A stretch of DNA of 64,000 bases. Source: Streptomyces geranii. GTDB lineage: Bacteria > Actinomycetota > Actinomycetes > Streptomycetales > Streptomycetaceae. The stretch is from NCBI RefSeq assembly GCF_002954775.1, contig NZ_PJME01000030.1, forward strand, positions 52,851-116,850. Reading direction: 5' to 3'. The position numbers were made by a program, and so were the translations under genes. The notes under the pieces were generated by a model. That model made no database searches. It was not told the DNA's origin and saw only the letters and a program-made list of their open reading frames with translations. Below are positions 43,485-52,008 of this stretch, piece after piece (within the stretch, counting starts at the first letter, position 1; each line of letters starts with the position of its first letter).

Positions 43485-44867
43485 TCAGTGGTCCTGGTTC
43501 TCCTGGCCGATGCCGTCGTCCACGCCCTCGGTGGCCTGGTCGTCGACGCCGCCCAGCTCGTCGCCGCCGACCTCTTCACCGAGTCCGGCCTCTTCGCCCG
43601 CGCCGGCTTCCTCGCCCGCACCGGCCTCTTCACCGACGCCGACCTCCTCGCCCGCGCCCGCCTCCTCACCGGCACCGGCTTCCTCGCCCGCACCGGCTTC
43701 CTCGCCCGCGCCGGCCTCATCGCCGGCTCCGGCGCCCGCGTCGGCCGCGCCGAGGGTCGCGCCCACGGCCTCCAGGGCGGTGGTGACCGGCTGGAAGAAG
43801 GTCTCGCCGCCGACCGTGCAGTCGCCGCTGCCGCCGGAGGTCAGGCCGATCGCGCTGCCGTCCTGGGTGAACAGCGAGCCGCCGCTGTCGCCGGGCTCCG
43901 CGCAGACGTTGGTCTGGATGAGGCCGGTGACGGTGCCCTCGGGGTAGTTCACGGTGGCGTCGAGGCCGGTGACCTGGCCGTCGTTGAGGCCGGTCGTGGA
44001 GCCCATGCGGAAGACCTGCTGGCCGACCTCCGCGTCGGCGGCCTGGAGGATGTCGACGGTCTGGCCGCCGCCGACGTCGACGGTGCTGGCGGCGACGGTC
44101 GCCGGGTCGTCGTACTTCACGAGTGCGAAGTCTCCGTCACCCGGGAAGGTGGCCGCCTCGACCGTGCCGACCGGGGCGCCGCCCTCCTCCTCGGACCACT
44201 CGGCCGCGGCGACACCGCAGTGGCCGGCGGTCAGGAAGCCGGGCGTGCCGTCGCCGGTCACGACGTTGAAGCCGAGGGAGCAGCGGGCGCCGCCGCCGAA
44301 GATGGCGTCGCCGCCCTCCACGGCGAGGGGCTTGAAGGTGCCCGCGCTCTTCTTGATGGTCGCCATGCCCGCGCCGAGGCTCTGGACGGTCGACTCGATG
44401 GTGTCCCAGTTGGTGCCGGTCACCGTGCTGTCGGCGAGGACCTGGATCTTGTTGGTGCGGGGGTCGACGGACCAGGCGGTGCCCGGGATGGTCGCCTCGG
44501 CCTTCAGCGTCTGCGCGCCGGCCTTCAGCTCGGCGATGCTGTTCTCGACCTCACGGACGGCGGCGCCGGCCTTCTGGGCCTGGATGATGACGTTGTTGTT
44601 GTCACCCTCGACCTCGACGACGTTGATGATCAGCTGCTGCTTGTCGGCGTCGTAGTAGGAGCCCGCGAAGGCGTCCCCGAGCAGTTCCTCCAACTGCGAG
44701 GCGAGATCCGAGGCAGCCGTCGCCTTGAGGGTCTTCGGAGCCGCGCCGTCCGCAGCGTCGGTCTGGGACGCCATGGCGTTGGGGAGCAGCAGAGCCGCCG
44801 CACCGATCGCCGCGACACTGCCCACCGCTATCGCGGCCTTACGCTTCGGAACTCGCTTGTGACTCAA
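43485..44867 (-). CDS. Streptogrisin-like S1 serine protease with Gly-Ala-Glu repeat tail
   Basis: A 460-residue secreted pre-pro-protease of the alpha-lytic/streptogrisin family. A signal peptide (to about residue 35, LLLPNAMAS) and a pro-domain (about 40-185) precede the protease domain starting near IFGGGARCSLGFNV. The triad is His in LTAGHCG, Asp in GDGDFALVKY and Ser in CAEPGDSGGSLF; four Cys suggest two disulfides. After the usual end (FFQPVTTALEAVGATL) comes an 80-residue tail of GAGEEA hexapeptides ending in an acidic stretch. TTG at 44867 has GGAGG 8 nt upstream. The tail is absent from classical streptogrisins. Confidence 0.92.
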   Translation of the reverse strand: MSHKRVPKRKAAIAVGSVAAIGAAALLLPNAMASQTDAADGAAPKTLKATAASDLASQLEELLGDAFAGSYYDADKQQLIINVVEVEGDNNNVIIQAQKAGAAVREVENSIAELKAGAQTLKAEATIPGTAWSVDPRTNKIQVLADSTVTGTNWDTIESTVQSLGAGMATIKKSAGTFKPLAVEGGDAIFGGGARCSLGFNVVTGDGTPGFLTAGHCGVAAAEWSEEEGGAPVGTVEAATFPGDGDFALVKYDDPATVAASTVDVGGGQTVDILQAADAEVGQQVFRMGSTTGLNDGQVTGLDATVNYPEGTVTGLIQTNVCAEPGDSGGSLFTQDGSAIGLTSGGSGDCTVGGETFFQPVTTALEAVGATLGAADAGAGAGDEAGAGEEAGAGEEAGAGEEAGAGEEVGVGEEAGAGEEAGAGEEAGLGEEVGGDELGGVDDQATEGVDDGIGQENQDH

Positions 44868-45798
44868 CTTCTTGACCTCCTGCGGGGCGGGGTCTTAGCC
44901 GCCGTTCGTTCTCGGCGACCGACTGGGGCGCCTGGATGGCTGTAGGTACGCACGGTTCACGTGGGGCGTTCAAACGTGTTTGCCAACTCCCTTTGCGAAA
45001 CAGCGAATCGGCCATTGCCAGGGCCTGACCGAAGGCCGCCGGGAACAACCACCCATATCCCGATGACGCCCACCGAAACAGACAAGATCCTTTCCATCGG
45101 CCCCACTCCCCGAGGACTCCGTCCGCCGGGTCCGGCGGGCCTTGCGCACCGCCGTGACTTCCCTGGTCGGAGCGGTCCGCCGGAGTGGGTGGCAGGCCGC
45201 CCGGGCGCCGTCCGGGGCCGCCGGGGCGGCGCGCGGCGATCCGATGCCGGATGCCCGAATCCGATGTCCTGAACAAGTCGCTCCCCCGCGGCGGCCCGTA
45301 CCACAGCGGGAACACAGGAAGACACGCCTCGTGATCGCCTCATGGCGCTGCGTCGGTCAAACCGATACGAATCCCCGCTTCAGGGAATCTGCACATCGAA
45401 TACTCAGTCAGGTCACCGCATACGACGGTCCTGCACATCCGCTCGTTACACGCCACGCCTTTGGTGGCGGACTGTCCGATTCCGTCGCGCACCCGTGACC
45501 GACGCGTGCGCCCGGCCGCAAGAGCCGTGGTGCACCGAAGCCGTGCGGACTGTGAAGAAGTGGCCACCAAGGCGTGCGCACACCCTCACGGTGTGTGGCC
45601 CGTTGGGCTCAAGTGCCCTGGTGAGGGCCTTGGTTGATTGGAAGCGCGCTGTGCGGGCGTGCTTTGATCCATCGCATCGCAGGGGCCGCACAGGTTCCGG
45701 AAACGGGCCTGGTCCGGCCCTGCGGTCGCGGCCGTCATCTGTCCCCAGAGGGGGCCGCTCTCCCCCCTTGAAATACCCATACGAAGGGAAGTTCCATC
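44868..45798. other. Long intergenic region (protease and NHLM-locus promoters)
   Basis: About 930 bp. CAAACGTGTTTG (44971-44982, arms CAAAC/GTTTG) lies about 100 bp upstream of the protease and may be an operator. A stretch at about 45100-45245 shows GC-rich third positions in one + frame but lacks a credible start or family match, so it may be a gene remnant. From about 45340 to 45500 and around 45620-45680 the sequence is less GC-rich, fitting promoter DNA for the peptide gene. Confidence 0.4.
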
Positions 45799-46017
45799 AT
45801 GAACTCCACCCCCCAGGTCGAGACCGCCGAGCTGTCGGACTCCGCTCTCGACGCCGTCTCCGGCGGTCTGTCCCTGAACGCCGTCGGCACCGTCACGGGC
45901 CTGGTGGACAGCGTTGCCCCCGCCGCGCTCCCGCTGGTCGGCTCGGTCGTCGGCACCGTCGAGGGCCTCACCGGCCTGCACACCGGTGCGGTCACCGGCC
46001 TGGTCGCCGGTCTCTGA
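45799..46017 (+). CDS. Double-glycine precursor peptide of an NHLM-type export locus
   Basis: A 72-residue peptide gene. Residues 1-23 form a leader ending ELSDSALDAVSGG, a typical GG-type leader cut by C39 peptidases. The predicted 49-residue core starts at Leu24; it is rich in Gly, Val, Leu and Thr and has no Cys. It contains three related units (VGTVTGLV, VGTVEGLT, GAVTGLVA) around a Pro-containing hinge (APAALPLVGSVV). GAAGGGAAG lies upstream of the ATG. A hairpin follows the stop, then genes for an HlyD-like adaptor and two ABC transporters. Without Cys a lanthipeptide is excluded; an unmodified helical bacteriocin or signal/structural peptide is possible. Confidence 0.85.
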   Translation: MNSTPQVETAELSDSALDAVSGGLSLNAVGTVTGLVDSVAPAALPLVGSVVGTVEGLTGLHTGAVTGLVAGL

Positions 46018-46035
46018 TCGACGCCTTGTGCCGCT

Positions 46036-46069
46036 GAGTCCCGGAACCACTCCCCCGGTTCCGGGACTC
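46036..46069 (+). terminator. Hairpin after precursor gene (attenuator-like)
   Basis: GAGTCCCGGAACC and GGTTCCGGGACTC form a perfect 13-bp stem. A second small hairpin (ACCGGCCC/GGGCCGGT) lies at 46087-46108. Together they could let the peptide be made in excess over the transporter. Confidence 0.7.
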
Positions 46070-46133
46070 TCGGTTGCCACAAACCCACCGGCCCCGGTCC
46101 GGGCCGGTCTTCTCACACAGGTGAGGAATGCCC

Positions 46134-46940
46134 GTGCAGTTCCGCCAACAGGCCCTCGCCAAGCTCCAGTCGCCCGAGGAACTGGACCTCCCGGTGCGTT
46201 TCGCGCGCCCGCAGGGCTGGCTGGTCCTCTCGGTCACCGTCGTCGTGATGGCCGCCGCGTCGGTGTGGGCGGTCACCGGTTCCGTCTCCTCCACGGTGAG
46301 CGCGCCCGCCATCCTCACGCACGGGGAGGGCAGTTACGTCCTGCAGAGCCCCGTCTCAGGCCAGATCACCGCGGTCCTCGCCGAGGAAGGCGCCCGGCTG
46401 CCCGCCAACTCCCCTGTACTCAAGGTCCGTACGGCCTCCGGCGACACCGTCGTCCGCTCGGTCGCCGCGGGCCGGCTCACCGCGCTCGCCGCGACGATCG
46501 GCCAGATCATCGGTACGGGCACGAACATCGCGGCCGTGGAGAAGGTCGCCCGCGCGAGCGATCCGCTGTACGCGACGGTGTACGTCCCGGCCGAGAACGC
46601 CGCCACGATTCCCGCGAACGCGGCCGTCGACCTGACCGTCCAGACGGCACCGACCCAGCAGTACGGGGTGCTGCGGGGCCATGTGAAGTCGGTGGACCGG
46701 GCTCCCCAGACGCAGCAGCAGATCGGCGCGTTCCTCGGGGACAGCCAGTTGGGCGAGCAGTTCACCAAGAAGGGGCGGCCGGTCGCCGTCCTGGTGAGGC
46801 TGGACAAGTCGGCGGCCACGAAGAGCGGTTACCAGTGGTCCTCCGCCGAGGGACCGCCGTTCGCGCTCACCTCCATGACCCTGGCCTCGGGCTCGATCCG
46901 GCTGGCCGACCAACGTCCCCTCGATTGGCTGCTGCCGTGA
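46134..46940 (+). CDS. HlyD-like membrane-fusion protein of NHLM-type secretion
   Basis: A 268-residue adaptor. After a short cytoplasmic start (ALAKLQSPEELDLPVRF) comes one membrane helix (GWLVLSVTVVVMAAASVWAV), then a periplasm-side barrel-sandwich domain (ILTHGEGSYVLQSPVSGQIT, EEGARLPANSPVLKVRT, VAAGRLTALAATIGQIIGTG). This is the layout of NHLM bacteriocin-system HlyD proteins, which are shorter than classical HlyD. AGGTGA 8 nt before the GTG at 46134 supports that start over the ATG at 46128. It overlaps the peptidase transporter by 4 bp. Confidence 0.88.
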   Translation: MQFRQQALAKLQSPEELDLPVRFARPQGWLVLSVTVVVMAAASVWAVTGSVSSTVSAPAILTHGEGSYVLQSPVSGQITAVLAEEGARLPANSPVLKVRTASGDTVVRSVAAGRLTALAATIGQIIGTGTNIAAVEKVARASDPLYATVYVPAENAATIPANAAVDLTVQTAPTQQYGVLRGHVKSVDRAPQTQQQIGAFLGDSQLGEQFTKKGRPVAVLVRLDKSAATKSGYQWSSAEGPPFALTSMTLASGSIRLADQRPLDWLLP

Positions 46941-49162
46941 GCCCCGCACCGAACTCCCGGGCCAGGCGCCGCTCGGCCCCGCCCCGGCGCACGGTCCCCA
47001 AGGGCAGCGGCAGGTCCGTGCGCACGCCGACCGTCCTCCAGATGGAGGCGGTGGAGTGCGGCGCGGCCTCGCTCGCCATGGTCCTCGGGCACTACGGGCG
47101 GCACATCCCGCTCGAAGAGCTGCGCATCGCCTGCGGTGTCTCCCGGGACGGCTCTCGGGCCAGCAACCTCCTTAAAGCGGCCCGGAGTTACGGTCTGACG
47201 GCCAAGGGCATGCAGATGGACACGGCCGCGCTCGCCGAGGTGAACGCGCCCGCGATCCTCTTCTGGGAGTTCAACCACTACGTCGTCCTGGACGGCATGG
47301 GCCGCCGCCTCGGCCGACGAGGCGTGTACATCAACGACCCGGGCAAGGGCCGCCGGTTCGTGCCGATGGAGGACTTCGACTCCAGTTTCACCGGTGTCGT
47401 CCTCGTCATGGAACCGGGCCCCGACTTCGAGCGCGGCGGACGCAAGCCTGGCGTCCTGGGCGCCATGCCGGCCCGCCTGCGCGGCACTTCGGGCACGATG
47501 CCCGCCGCGATCCTGGCGAGCCTGCTGCTGGTGGCGGTGGGCGCCGCGATGCCCGCGCTCAGCCGCACCTACATCGACACCTTCCTCATCGGCGGCCAGA
47601 CCTCGATGCTGGAGGTGCTGTTCGCGTCGATGGGCGCGTGCGTGGCGCTGACGCTCGTCCTGACCTGGCTGCAGCAGGCGAACCTGCTGCACGGCCGCAT
47701 CATCTCCTCGACCCTGAGCAGCGCCCGCTTCCTGCGCCATCTCCTCCGCCTCCCGGTCACCTTCTTCTCCCAGCGCAGCCCGGCCGACCTGGTCCAGCGC
47801 CTCCAGTCGAACGACTCGGTGTCCGAGACCCTGGCCCGCGACCTCTCGGCGGCGGGCGTCGACGCGGTCGTCGTCGTGCTGTACGCGGTGCTCCTCTATA
47901 CGTACGACCCGCAGTTGACGGCGGTCGGCATCGGCGTGGCGCTGCTGAACATCGTGGCGATGCGGGTGGTGATCCGGCTGCGGGCGACCCGTACCGCCAA
48001 ACTCCGGGCGGACAACGCCCGGTTGACCAACACCGCTTATTCCGGGCTCCAGTTGATCGAGACGATGAAGGCGACCGGCGGCGAGGAGGGCTACTTCCGC
48101 AAGTGGGCCGGGCAGCACGCGACCACGCTGGAGGAGCAGCAACGGCTCGGGGTGCCGAGTGCCTGGCTGGGTGTGGTCGCGCCGACGCTGGCGACGCTGA
48201 ACAGCGCGCTGATCCTGTGGATCGGCGGGATGCGGGCGGTCGAGGGGCACTTGTCCGTGGGTCTGCTGGTGGCGTTCCAGGCCCTGGTCGTGCGGTTCAC
48301 GGCGCCGCTGACCCGGCTGAACGGGGTAGCGGGCCGCATCCAGGACTTCGCGGCGGACGTGGCCCGGCTGAAGGATGTCGAGAACTTCCAGGCGGACCCG
48401 CTGTACAACCGCCCGGGTGGGGGTGGCGATTCGACGCGCCGACTGCACGGCCACGTCGAGCTGCAGAACATCACCTTCGGCTACAGCCCCCTCGACAAGC
48501 CGCTCCTCTCCGGCTTCGACCTGACCGTCGGTCCGGGGCAGCAGGTGGCGCTGGTCGGCGGTTCGGGGAGCGGCAAGTCGACTGTGTCCAGGCTGATTTC
48601 GGGGCTGTACGCCCCCTGGGAGGGCGTGATCCGGATCGACGGACAGCGTCTGGACGACATTCCCCGCGGCGCGCTGGCAGCGTCGGTCTCCTTCGTCGAC
48701 CAGGACGTGTTCCTGTTCGAGGGCAGCGTCCGGGACAACGTGGCGCTGTGGGACCCGTCGATCCCGGACGAGTCGGTGGTGGCGGCGCTGGAGGACGCGG
48801 CGCTGTACGACGTGATCACGCGTCGGCCCGGCGGTATCCACAGCCGGGTCGAGCAGGACGGGCGGAACTTCTCCGGCGGGCAGCGTCAACGGCTGGAGAT
48901 CGCGCGGGCGTTGGTGCGCGACCCGAGCATTCTCGTCCTCGACGAGGTGACCAGCGCGCTGGACGCGGAGACCGAGCAGACAGTGATCGACAACCTGCGC
49001 AAGCGCGGCTGCGCCTGTGTGGTGATCGCCCACCGGCTCTCCACGGTCCGCGACAGCGACGAGATCGTGGTGCTCCAGCACGGCACGATCGTGGAACGCG
49101 GGCGCCACGACGCCCTGTTGGCGGCCGGTGGGGCGTACGCCGAGCTGGTCAGGGAGCGTTGA
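46937..49162 (+). CDS. C39-peptidase ABC transporter (NHLM-type, leader cleavage and export)
   Basis: A 741-residue transporter. An N-terminal C39 peptidase (about 30-165) has the catalytic Cys in MEAVECGAASLAMVL, His in EFNHYVVLDG and Asp in YINDPGKGRRF. Six membrane helices follow (about 175-460), then an ATPase domain with VGGSGSGKSTVSR, FVDQDVFLFEGS, FSGGQRQRLEIARALV and LVLDEVTSALDAET. It should cut the GG leader of the 72-residue peptide and export the core. GTGA overlap with the adaptor gene supports the start. All catalytic residues are present. Confidence 0.93.
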   Translation: MSPAPNSRARRRSAPPRRTVPKGSGRSVRTPTVLQMEAVECGAASLAMVLGHYGRHIPLEELRIACGVSRDGSRASNLLKAARSYGLTAKGMQMDTAALAEVNAPAILFWEFNHYVVLDGMGRRLGRRGVYINDPGKGRRFVPMEDFDSSFTGVVLVMEPGPDFERGGRKPGVLGAMPARLRGTSGTMPAAILASLLLVAVGAAMPALSRTYIDTFLIGGQTSMLEVLFASMGACVALTLVLTWLQQANLLHGRIISSTLSSARFLRHLLRLPVTFFSQRSPADLVQRLQSNDSVSETLARDLSAAGVDAVVVVLYAVLLYTYDPQLTAVGIGVALLNIVAMRVVIRLRATRTAKLRADNARLTNTAYSGLQLIETMKATGGEEGYFRKWAGQHATTLEEQQRLGVPSAWLGVVAPTLATLNSALILWIGGMRAVEGHLSVGLLVAFQALVVRFTAPLTRLNGVAGRIQDFAADVARLKDVENFQADPLYNRPGGGGDSTRRLHGHVELQNITFGYSPLDKPLLSGFDLTVGPGQQVALVGGSGSGKSTVSRLISGLYAPWEGVIRIDGQRLDDIPRGALAASVSFVDQDVFLFEGSVRDNVALWDPSIPDESVVAALEDAALYDVITRRPGGIHSRVEQDGRNFSGGQRQRLEIARALVRDPSILVLDEVTSALDAETEQTVIDNLRKRGCACVVIAHRLSTVRDSDEIVVLQHGTIVERGRHDALLAAGGAYAELVRER

Positions 49163-49163
49163 G

Positions 49164-52001
49164 ATGACGACCGTGTCCGAAGTCTCCGACGTCTCCGGGG
49201 GCGATGTCGTCCTGGGCGCGCTCGGGCAGATGGGGACGCGTTACGACCTGTCCGGGCAGACCCGGCTCGACCTCGAAGGCCCGCAGGTGCTGTGGCTGGT
49301 CGCGTCCGGCGCGCTCGACCTGTACGCGGTGGACGCCGTGGAGCAGGGCCAGTGGCACCACATCGGCCGCCTGGAGGCGGGCGCGCTGCTGCTCGGCCCG
49401 GTCACCGGCCCCGAACACACCCTGGTCGCCCGCCCGGTGCGCGACTGCGCGGTGCACCGCATCAACCTGCGCGAGCTGTACCAACAGCCGGAGACGCAGA
49501 CCTGGTCGTACGACGAGTACGGCAACGCCCAGTACGTGCCCCCGGCGACCAGCCCGCTGGAGTACGCCCTCGCCCTGGGCGTCGGACGCGGACTGTCGAT
49601 CCTCTTCCAGGCGCCGATGGCATCGGAACGGGCCGCCGCCCCGACCGACGACGACGTGTTCTGGATGCAGGTCCCGCCGGGCAGCGTGCAGTACGGCTCG
49701 CTGTACGGCGCCGAGGCCGCCGCCGATCTGCTGATGGACCCCGGGGTCTGGCAGGGCATGGTCGACCAGCAGCACCGGCTGCTCGGCACCCTCGACCGGT
49801 GGATCGAGCAGTTGGAGCGCCGCCACGAGACCCGTACGGCGGCCGGTATCAAGGCGGGCGAGGCGGTTCGTGCCCAGGCCGACCGGACGCTGCTGGCGTC
49901 GATCGGCAAGCAGTCGTCGGGGAAGCGCGCGACCGCCGCCGACGCGGACGCGACCTACGCGGCCTGCAAGTTGGTCGCCGAGGCGGCGAACATCACCCTC
50001 GCCGAACCGGCCCAGAGCGGCACCGAGAGCGACCGGCTCGACCCGGTCGAACGGATCGCGCTCGCGTCCCGGGTCCGCACCCGGGCCGTACGGCTCGACG
50101 GCCGCTGGTGGCACGACGACGTCGGCCCGCTGATCGGCCACCGGAGCCTGTCGGGCACGCCGGTCGCGCTGCTGTGGCGGCGCGGCGGCTATGTGGCCGT
50201 ACAGCCGTCGTCGGGGCGCGAGACCCCGGTGGAGAAGGCGAACGCGGCCGAGTTCGAGGAGCGGGCGGTGATGTTCTACCGGCCGCTGCCCGAACGCGGG
50301 ATGAGTCCGCTGCGGCTGCTGCGGTTCAGCATGGGCGGCAGCCGGGGCGACGTGGTGAACCTGCTGCTGAGCACGCTGGTGACGATCGCCATCGGCGCGC
50401 TCGTACCGGTGGCCACCGGCAAGGTGCTGGGCGAGTTCGTACCGAAGGCGCAGACCACACTCATCGTGCAGTTCTGTCTGGCGGTGATGATCAGCAGTGT
50501 GGTGGCGGCGGCCTTCATGCTGCTGCAGAACCTCACCCTCCTGAGGATGGAGGGCCGGATCGAGGCGACGCTCCAACCGGCCGTCTGGGACCGGCTGTTG
50601 CGGCTGCCGACGAAGTTCTTCACCGAGCGCTCGACGGGTGAGCTGGCGAGCGCGGCGATGGGTATCAGCGCGATCCGCAAGCTGCTTGCGGGAGTTGCCC
50701 CGGTGGTCACGCAGTCGGTGACGGTCGCGGCGATGAATCTGGGCCTGCTGCTCTGGTACAGCGTCCCGATGGCGCTGGCGGCGATCGGCATGCTGGTGGT
50801 GATTGCCGCTGTGTTCCTGGGACTTGGCCTCTGGCAGGTCCGCTGGCAGCGACGCCTGCTCGTCCTCTCCAACAAGCTGAACAACCAGGCCTTCCAGACC
50901 CTGCGCGGGCTGCCCAAGCTGCGGGTAGCGGCGGCCGAGAACTACGCGTACGCGGCCTGGGCGGGCGAGTTCGCGCGCAGTCGGGAGCTGCAGCAGAAGG
51001 TCGGCCGCATCAAGAACCTCACGACGGTGCTGGGCGCGGTCTATCTCCCCATCTGCACGCTGCTGATGTTCATGCTGCTCGCGGGCCCGGCACGCGGAGA
51101 GATGTCGGCGGCGGCCTTCCTCACCTTCAACACCTCGGTGACGATGCTCCTGACGTCGGTCACCCAGCTGACCGGCGCCTTCGTGTCCGGGGTGGCGGCA
51201 CTCCCCCTGTACGAGGAGATCAAGCCGGTCCTGGAGGCGACCCCGGAGGTACGCGTCGCGAGCACCCGCCCCGGCGTACTGACCGGCGCGATCGAGGCCC
51301 GCCGCCTCGCCTTCCGCTACGCGGACGACGGCCCGCTCGTCCTGGACGACGTGTCCTTCCAGGTGAAAGCGGGCGAGTTCGTGGCGATCGTCGGCCCCAG
51401 CGGCTGCGGCAAGTCGACCCTGCTGCGCCTGCTGATCGGCTTCGACAAACCGGTCTCGGGCAGCGTCCTGTACGACGGCCAGGACCTGGGCGCCCTCGAC
51501 CAGTCCGCCGTACGACGCCAATGCGGCGTGGTACTCCAGCACGCGCAGCCGATGACGGGCTCGATCCTGGACGTCATCTGCGGTACGGAGCCCTACACCC
51601 CGGAGGAGGCGATGGCCGCCGCCGCGATGGCGGGCCTCGCCGAGGACATCCAGCGGATGCCGATGGGGCTGCACACCATCGTCCAGGGCAGCGGAGCGAT
51701 CTCGGGCGGCCAGCGCCAGCGCCTGATGATCGCGCAGGCCCTGATCCGCAGGCCACGCATCCTCTTCTTCGACGAGGCGACCAGCGCCCTGGACAACGAG
51801 ACCCAGCGCACCGTCATCGAGAGCACCCGCGCCCTGAACGCCACCCGCATAGTGATCGCCCACCGCCTCTCGACGGTCCTGGACGCGGACCGGGTGATCG
51901 TCATGGAGGACGGCAAGGTCGCCCAGCAGGGCCCACCCGCGCAGTTGCTGGCGGACACGGGCGGACGGCTGCACGAGCTGGTGCGGCGGCAGCTGGCGTA
52001 G
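49164..52001 (+). CDS. Second NHLM-type ABC transporter, peptidase-less
   Basis: A 945-residue transporter starting 1 bp after the previous stop. The first 380 residues are not a C39 peptidase; they contain a cyclic-nucleotide-binding/cupin-like region (WLVASGALDLYAVDAVEQGQ) and a degenerate domain (about 290-370). Then come six membrane helices (about 390-690) and an ATPase (VGPSGCGKSTLLRLL, ISGGQRQRLMIAQALIRRP, LFFDEATSALDNET). This matches the second ABC protein of NHLM systems, which pairs with the peptidase-bearing one. The two probably form a heterodimer. Confidence 0.9.
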   Translation: MTTVSEVSDVSGGDVVLGALGQMGTRYDLSGQTRLDLEGPQVLWLVASGALDLYAVDAVEQGQWHHIGRLEAGALLLGPVTGPEHTLVARPVRDCAVHRINLRELYQQPETQTWSYDEYGNAQYVPPATSPLEYALALGVGRGLSILFQAPMASERAAAPTDDDVFWMQVPPGSVQYGSLYGAEAAADLLMDPGVWQGMVDQQHRLLGTLDRWIEQLERRHETRTAAGIKAGEAVRAQADRTLLASIGKQSSGKRATAADADATYAACKLVAEAANITLAEPAQSGTESDRLDPVERIALASRVRTRAVRLDGRWWHDDVGPLIGHRSLSGTPVALLWRRGGYVAVQPSSGRETPVEKANAAEFEERAVMFYRPLPERGMSPLRLLRFSMGGSRGDVVNLLLSTLVTIAIGALVPVATGKVLGEFVPKAQTTLIVQFCLAVMISSVVAAAFMLLQNLTLLRMEGRIEATLQPAVWDRLLRLPTKFFTERSTGELASAAMGISAIRKLLAGVAPVVTQSVTVAAMNLGLLLWYSVPMALAAIGMLVVIAAVFLGLGLWQVRWQRRLLVLSNKLNNQAFQTLRGLPKLRVAAAENYAYAAWAGEFARSRELQQKVGRIKNLTTVLGAVYLPICTLLMFMLLAGPARGEMSAAAFLTFNTSVTMLLTSVTQLTGAFVSGVAALPLYEEIKPVLEATPEVRVASTRPGVLTGAIEARRLAFRYADDGPLVLDDVSFQVKAGEFVAIVGPSGCGKSTLLRLLIGFDKPVSGSVLYDGQDLGALDQSAVRRQCGVVLQHAQPMTGSILDVICGTEPYTPEEAMAAAAMAGLAEDIQRMPMGLHTIVQGSGAISGGQRQRLMIAQALIRRPRILFFDEATSALDNETQRTVIESTRALNATRIVIAHRLSTVLDADRVIVMEDGKVAQQGPPAQLLADTGGRLHELVRRQLA

Positions 52002-52008
52002 GAAGCCG

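Noticed and set aside
44957..45343. Minus-strand 128-residue frame, or its internal 46-residue start near 45100, upstream of the protease
   Set aside because: Its codon pattern is not convincing and no family is recognised; left as intergenic.
45342..45800. Plus-strand frame preceding the precursor gene
   Set aside because: Irregular composition with many Arg/Cys/Trp, no ribosome site, and it runs into the precursor gene out of frame.
45799..46017. Lanthipeptide (class II) precursor
   Set aside because: The core contains no Cys and there is no LanM-type enzyme in the neighbourhood.
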